Positions 6,184 through 9,225 of a DNA stretch of 9,225 bases are shown here, piece by piece. Both the position numbers and the translations under genes were made by a program. Source of the DNA: Bacillota bacterium (GTDB lineage: Bacteria > Bacillota > Clostridia > Lachnospirales > Lachnospiraceae). Position 1 is the stretch's first letter. Every line of letters begins with the position of its first letter. The stretch is taken from NCBI GenBank assembly GCA_023387635.1, contig JAEWHU010000273.1, positions 1 to 9,225 on the forward strand, written 5' to 3'. The notes beneath the pieces were generated by a model. The model was given only the letters and a program-made list of their open reading frames with translations. It made no database searches and was not told the DNA's origin.

Positions 6184-7950
6184 TTAAGCATTTTTAGCCA
6201 TGACTTTATGATAGAAGTCATCAATCATAACTTTATAATCTTCGAATTTATCTAACTCATCATTGCCAACATCATATTTTATTGAAATAACCTTTTCAAA
6301 AATATCTTCTTCTTTTAGTACGGACATAGGCATGTTAAGAGCAATTAACTGTCTAGATCTTGTAAATAAATAAAGAATTGTTTCCATCATTTTTAATTGT
6401 TTTATAAGAGGAACATAAGTATCTGTTTTATGGTAAGCATTTTGTTGTACAAAACCAAGACGAATAACTTTTGCTATCTCAAGAAGTAGTTTCTGATCAT
6501 CAGGAAGCACATCGCTACCAATTAACTTAACTATTTCATTTAATTCACTTTCAACGGTTAAGATACTAATTATTTGATTACGGCATTCTATAAAATCACT
6601 TCCTACATTGGCCATATACCAAGGGGTCAGATCGTTTAGATATTCACTGTAACTATTTAACCACTGTATAGCTGGAAAATGCCTTGCATAAGCTAATGAT
6701 TTATCTAGTGCCCAAAAGCAACGAACGAAACGTTTTGTATTTTGCGTAACAGGCTCTGAAAAATCACCACCTTGAGGGGATACAGCACCAATGATGGAGA
6801 CACTTCCTTCTGTACCGTTTAAATTTTGCATAAAGCCAGCTCTTTCATAAAACGCTGAAAGTCTAGAGGCTAAGTAAGCAGGAAAACCTTCTTCTGCAGG
6901 CATTTCTTCAAGACGTCCTGATAATTCTCTGAGTGCTTCAGCCCACCTAGAAGTTGAGTCAGCCATAATAGCTACATGATAACCCATATCACGGTAATAT
7001 TCAGCTAAGGTAATACCTGTATAGATACTTGCTTCTCTTGCCGCAACTGGCATATTAGAAGTATTAGCAATTAGGGTAGTACGATCAAGAAGTAGATTTC
7101 CAGAACGTGGATCTACTAATTTAGAGAAATCCTCTAATACTTCTGTCATTTCATTACCACGTTCACCGCATCCAATATAAACAATAATATCAGCGTCGGA
7201 CCATTTGGCTAGTTGATGCTGTGTCATAGTTTTTCCCGTACCAAAACCTCCTGGTATAGCAGCAGTTCCACCTTTTGCAATTGGAAATAAAGTATCTAGT
7301 ATTCGTTGACCAGTAATAAGTGGTCTATCCGATGCAAAACGCTTATTAATTGGCCTTGGAACCCGAATAGGCCAGCGTTGGGTAAGGGTTAATTCTTTTT
7401 CTTCACCATTTGATGTAAGTATCTTTACAATAGGATCGCTGATGGTATATTTACCGTCGCTAACAACAGATATAACGGTACCAGATACATCTGGTGGTAC
7501 CATGGATTTGTGTACAATAGCTTTGGTTTCTGGGACAGTGGCAATAATACAACCACCATAAAGTTTATCACCTACATTCACAGTTATATGAACATCCCAT
7601 AATTTATTTGTATCAAGGGATTCTACACTAATGCCCCTAGCAATAAATGCACCAGATCTCTTTGATATTTCATTTAAAGGTCTCTCAATTCCATCAAATA
7701 TATTACTAATAATACCAGGAGCTAAGGTTACAGAGATAGGACCTCCTGTACCAATTACTTTTTCGCCTGGTTTTAATCCTGTTGTTTCTTCATAGACTTG
7801 TATAGTTGTTCTTTTTTTGTTTAATCCAATAACTTCACCAACCAGCCCCCCAGTTCCAACTAAGACCATTTCGCCCATTCTAAACCCGGGGTTACCCATA
7901 ATATAAATAATGGGCCCGTTGATTCCATGTATGGTTCCTGTCATATTCAT
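6184..7950 (-). CDS. atpA: V/A-type ATPase subunit A (catalytic)
   Basis: This 588-residue protein is the catalytic subunit of the head, which couples ATP hydrolysis or synthesis to rotation and ion transport across the membrane. The Walker A motif GGFGTGKT is at 234-241, CGERGNEM at 261-268 supplies the catalytic Glu (E263) and VAIMADSTSRWAEALRE at 326-342 is the Walker B region. It is followed by LSGRLEEMPAEEGFPAYL (343-360), typical of A subunits. The extra non-homologous region expected in A but not B or F-type subunits spans about residues 110-190. Length is usual (about 580-600). The ATG at 7948-7950 follows AGAGGAGG (7963-7970) at 12 bases; the internal ATG two codons later is further away and less likely. 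It lies 30 bases after atpE and 49 before atpB. Confidence 0.97.
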   Translation of the reverse strand: MNMTGTIHGINGPIIYIMGNPGFRMGEMVLVGTGGLVGEVIGLNKKRTTIQVYEETTGLKPGEKVIGTGGPISVTLAPGIISNIFDGIERPLNEISKRSGAFIARGISVESLDTNKLWDVHITVNVGDKLYGGCIIATVPETKAIVHKSMVPPDVSGTVISVVSDGKYTISDPIVKILTSNGEEKELTLTQRWPIRVPRPINKRFASDRPLITGQRILDTLFPIAKGGTAAIPGGFGTGKTMTQHQLAKWSDADIIVYIGCGERGNEMTEVLEDFSKLVDPRSGNLLLDRTTLIANTSNMPVAAREASIYTGITLAEYYRDMGYHVAIMADSTSRWAEALRELSGRLEEMPAEEGFPAYLASRLSAFYERAGFMQNLNGTEGSVSIIGAVSPQGGDFSEPVTQNTKRFVRCFWALDKSLAYARHFPAIQWLNSYSEYLNDLTPWYMANVGSDFIECRNQIISILTVESELNEIVKLIGSDVLPDDQKLLLEIAKVIRLGFVQQNAYHKTDTYVPLIKQLKMMETILYLFTRSRQLIALNMPMSVLKEEDIFEKVISIKYDVGNDELDKFEDYKVMIDDFYHKVMAKNA

Positions 7951-7980
7951 ATTGGAGAAACGCCTCCTCTCTTAATTATT

Positions 7981-8547
7981 TTATAGGGTAAAGGATTCCT
8001 TTGCTTCAAGTATTTTAGAAGAAAAGGAATGATCGATTAATATGTTTTTATCGTGGATAACAGCTCTAGTGCCACCCATAAAGTCAGTTGCACTGATGGT
8101 AAGTATTATCTTAGTTTTTTCTTCTAGCATCTCTTTTAAGTGAGTATCAGAGGAATTAATATATATAATTACTTCATCTTTTCTTGCGAATTCTTTAGCA
8201 TTTAAAATTTGTTTTATTAAAAGAGAAGTATATTCCTCTGTTTTCATATAATCTTGTAATTTATTTTCAACTTCTTCAAATAAATCATCAATTAACTGAA
8301 AAGTTTTTTCACTTAATTTTCGTTTAATATTAATGGATGCACTAGAAAGAGTACGGTTTTTTTCACGTATTAAATTTTCTGATTCTAATTGATAGGCTAT
8401 ATCTGATTTCTTTAGGGTATCTTTTTTATGTTCTTCTAGAATTTTATCAAGTGAATCTTTATAATCACCTGTTATTTTAAGATTTTGCTTTGTAGCACTA
8501 TCAATGGTAGCATTGTAAAATTGCTCTAACTTTTCATCTAAAGTCAT
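7981..8547 (-). CDS. atpE: V/A-type ATPase subunit E (peripheral stalk)
   Basis: This encodes a 188-residue subunit E, which forms the peripheral stalk holding the head still while the rotor turns. The N-terminal half is charged and helical, as in the family, and would form the coiled coil with the stalk partner. The C-terminal globular part carries MGGTRAV (157-163) and ILIDHSF (169-175), the most conserved stretch of E. I chose the ATG at 8545-8547: AAAGGAG (8559-8565) lies 11 bases before it. A longer frame could begin at a GTG (8557-8559), but that codon overlaps this Shine-Dalgarno sequence and cannot be the start it serves. The atpF stop also overlaps the Shine-Dalgarno, so the two genes are probably translationally coupled. 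Confidence 0.88.
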   Translation of the reverse strand: MTLDEKLEQFYNATIDSATKQNLKITGDYKDSLDKILEEHKKDTLKKSDIAYQLESENLIREKNRTLSSASINIKRKLSEKTFQLIDDLFEEVENKLQDYMKTEEYTSLLIKQILNAKEFARKDEVIIYINSSDTHLKEMLEEKTKIILTISATDFMGGTRAVIHDKNILIDHSFSSKILEAKESFTL

Positions 8548-8558
8548 AGGAATTGTCA

Positions 8559-8565
8559 CTCCTTT
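8559..8565 (-). promoter_or_regulatory. Ribosome binding site deciding the atpE start
   Basis: AAAGGAG on the minus strand overlaps the last bases of the atpF stop codon and lies 11 bases upstream of the ATG at 8545-8547. It rules out the GTG at 8557-8559 as start. Confidence 0.7.
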
Positions 8566-8872
8566 ATAGTTTTAATCCGATTGCTTCATTTACATAAGAG
8601 GTGATAAAGTCTGGTTTTCTACCAGTTCCATGTCTATCTGGTATTTCTACGATAAGAGGAAGTTTACGGTTTAACTTTATATCATTAATAATCTCAGGAA
8701 ATTCATTACTAAGCTTTTCTGTAATTAGTAAGATTCCTATGGTTTTATCAAGAAGTACCTTATCAAGATGAGTTTTTAAGTGTTCCCTAGAATGAATAAC
8801 AACCCCGTTTACACCTGCAAGACGCATCCCAGTATAGGTATCAACATTGTCACTAATTAAAAACATTTTCAT
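8564..8872 (-). CDS. atpF: V/A-type ATPase subunit F (central stalk)
   Basis: This 102-residue protein matches V-type subunit F, a small Rossmann-like protein bound to D in the rotating central stalk. Conserved features are the first strand KMFLISD, GMRLAGV (15-21), GILLITE (46-52) and PLIVEIPDRHG (72-82), ending with YVNEAIGLKL as in the family. Length is typical (about 100-110). The ATG at 8870-8872 follows GGGAG (8879-8883) with 6-base spacing; a second ATG two codons in is less favoured. It is followed after 16 bases by atpE. Upstream lies the 201-base repeat-built spacer from atpK, and the ribosome binding site is part of the repeat. The gene order K-F-E-A-B-D differs from the enterococcal K-E-C-F-A-B-D order. 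Confidence 0.92.
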   Translation of the reverse strand: MKMFLISDNVDTYTGMRLAGVNGVVIHSREHLKTHLDKVLLDKTIGILLITEKLSNEFPEIINDIKLNRKLPLIVEIPDRHGTGRKPDFITSYVNEAIGLKL

Positions 8873-8878
8873 GATTTA

Positions 8879-8883
8879 CTCCC
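8879..8883 (-). promoter_or_regulatory. atpF ribosome binding site embedded in the spacer repeat
   Basis: GGGAG followed by TAAATC and ATG serves atpF. The same CGGGAGTAAA occurs in all four repeat copies upstream, but only this copy is followed at a suitable distance by a start codon of a substantial gene. Confidence 0.65.
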
Positions 8884-8886
8884 GTC

Positions 8887-8904
8887 TGCATGCTTTAGCA
8901 TGCA
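8887..8904 (-). promoter_or_regulatory. Stem-loop in repeat unit 1
   Basis: TGCATGC-TAAA-GCATGCA forms a perfect 7-bp stem with a 4-base loop in minus-strand RNA, ending a few bases before the atpF ribosome binding site. It may stabilise or process the mRNA, or modulate atpF translation. Confidence 0.6.
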
Positions 8905-8917
8905 TTAAAATCAAGAC

Positions 8918-8936
8918 AAGCGAATTATATTCGCTT
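8918..8936 (-). promoter_or_regulatory. Second stem-loop in repeat unit 1
   Basis: AAGCGAAT-ATA-ATTCGCTT is a perfect 8-bp stem with a 3-base loop. The same structure in unit 3 (9037-9055) carries one C to G change that breaks a pair, and in unit 2 it is largely lost. The sequence contains a TATAAT but no -35 at a proper distance. Confidence 0.5.
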
Positions 8937-8946
8937 TACTCCCGTC

Positions 8947-8964
8947 CGCGTGCGCTAGCACGCA
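8947..8964 (-). promoter_or_regulatory. Stem-loop in repeat unit 2 with compensatory change
   Basis: The arms CGCGTGC and GCACGCA pair over seven positions in minus-strand RNA, one as G-U. Relative to units 1 and 3, an A-T pair has become G-C by changes on both sides (8950 and 8961), so pairing is kept although sequence changed. Confidence 0.55.
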
Positions 8965-9005
8965 TTAAAATAAGGATAGCAAGTGAAGCTTGATTTACTC
9001 CCGTC

Positions 9006-9023
9006 TGCATGCTTTAGCATGCA
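9006..9023 (-). promoter_or_regulatory. Stem-loop in repeat unit 3
   Basis: This is an exact copy of the 7-bp TGCATGC/GCATGCA stem with TAAA loop found in unit 1. It lies about 50-70 bases after the atpK stop codon. Confidence 0.55.
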
Positions 9024-9073
9024 TTAAAATCAAGACAAGCGAATTATATTCGGTTTACTCCCGTCTGCATGCT

Positions 9074-9225
9074 TTAGCCTAAGAATGTAAAGGAAACAAT
9101 TAGTCCGTATAGCGCAATACCTTCTGCAAGAGCAACGAAGATTAAGGCTTTACCCATGATACTAGAATCTTCACTTAAAGCTCCAAGAGCAGCAGAAGCA
9201 GCAGAAGCAACGGCAATACCACCAC
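9074..9225 (-). CDS. atpK: V/A-type ATPase subunit K (membrane proteolipid), C-terminal fragment
   Basis: The visible 49 codons (5' part cut by the window edge) end at a TAA at 9074-9076. They read as small-residue-rich membrane helices: GGIAVASAASAALGAL, a short polar loop with SEDSSIMGKA, then IFVALAEGIALYGLIVSF. The Glu in ALAEG is the ion-binding carboxylate of the c-ring proteolipid, which carries H+ or Na+ through the membrane sector. The ligands that distinguish Na+ from H+ lie partly outside the window, so ion choice cannot be called. The last bases before and including the stop overlap the start of the downstream repeat array. As K is needed in many copies per complex, structures directly after it could set its expression relative to atpF. 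Confidence 0.9.
   Translation of the reverse strand, partial: GGIAVASAASAALGALSEDSSIMGKALIFVALAEGIALYGLIVSFTFLG

Larger units (their letters stand above)
8875..9078. repeat. About 3.5 copies of a ~60-bp repeat filling the atpK-atpF spacer
   Basis: Units begin with TTTACTCCCGTC at 8875, 8935, 8994 and 9054 (60, 59, 60 and about 25 bp). Units 1 and 3 are identical in 59 of 60 positions, while unit 2 is diverged, so the structure can also be read as a 119-bp repeat. The truncated fourth unit runs into the atpK stop codon. On the transcribed minus strand each full unit has a TGCATGC-type stem-loop followed by GACGGGAGTAAA, and units 1 and 3 have a second stem-loop around CGAATATAATTCG. Nothing suggests a transposon (no open frame, no target duplication seen). 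It may be a local tandem expansion or a genome-wide intergenic element. Confidence 0.85.

Noticed and set aside
8876..8905. A nine-codon frame (MHAKACRRE) in repeat units 1 and 3, with an open counterpart (MRASARGRE) in unit 2, each ending in the TAA of GGGAGTAA
   Set aside because: No Shine-Dalgarno precedes the ATGs and the frame coincides with the hairpin; the open frame in the diverged unit is intriguing but too short to support.
8918..8936. Internal promoter in the repeat (TATAAT on the minus strand)
   Set aside because: No -35-like hexamer lies 16-18 bases upstream, and the TATAAT is accounted for by the hairpin sequence.
8875..9078. CRISPR array
   Set aside because: Units are contiguous copies without unique spacers, the longest repeat period includes hairpin and ribosome-binding sequences, and no cas genes are present.
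4063..9225. F-type ATP synthase operon
   Set aside because: Subunit A is 588 residues with the V-type insertion, B lacks a P-loop (SGNGLPHD), and D, E and F match V/A-type stalk subunits, not F-type delta, epsilon or gamma.

Overview
The window is AT-rich DNA from a low-GC Gram-positive anaerobe. A Lachnospiraceae/Clostridia-type bacterium is the best guess, inferred from base composition, strong AGGAGG-type ribosome binding sites, a B. subtilis-like AraR, and a bacterial V/A-type ATPase operon. I cannot name the species from sequence alone. Every gene I can support lies on the minus strand, so transcription runs from high to low coordinates.

Region 1 (9225 down to about 3921) is the distal part of a V/A-type ATP synthase/ATPase operon: atpK (C-terminal end only), atpF, atpE, atpA, atpB, atpD. 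These encode the membrane rotor proteolipid, the central-stalk subunits F and D, the peripheral-stalk subunit E, and the catalytic (A) and nucleotide-binding non-catalytic (B) head subunits. Subunits I and C are not in the window and must lie upstream or elsewhere. F to D are tightly packed (gaps of 16 to 49 bases). Between atpK and atpF there is instead a 201-base spacer built from about 3.5 copies of a roughly 60-bp repeat. Each full copy carries a GC-containing stem-loop and a GGGAG Shine-Dalgarno-like sequence, and the copy next to atpF supplies its actual ribosome binding site. After atpD come a 30-bp duplication of the gene's own 3' end and a long AT-rich hairpin with a U-rich tail, which probably ends the operon.

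Region 2 (about 3770 to 3520) is gene-free. It holds a degenerate 20-21 bp tandem repeat (about 11-12 units, TTAACTATACATATAYCYAAC-like) that is almost devoid of G on the plus strand. I do not know its function.

Region 3 (3470 down to 1) is an L-arabinose utilisation cluster: araR (GntR-type DNA-binding domain fused to a LacI-type sugar-binding domain), araB (L-ribulokinase) and the first 29 codons of araA (L-arabinose isomerase). Palindromes of the AraR operator type (TTGTAC/GTACAA) lie just downstream of the likely -10 boxes of both araR and araB. This suggests AraR represses both its own gene and the araBA genes, with arabinose relieving repression. An additional 8-bp inverted repeat in the araR leader is unexplained. 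araD is not between araB and araA.

The least ordinary parts are the repeat-built atpK-atpF spacer, the G-depleted tandem repeat upstream of araR, and the structured leaders of araR and araB. No mobile element, CRISPR array, tRNA or rRNA was seen.
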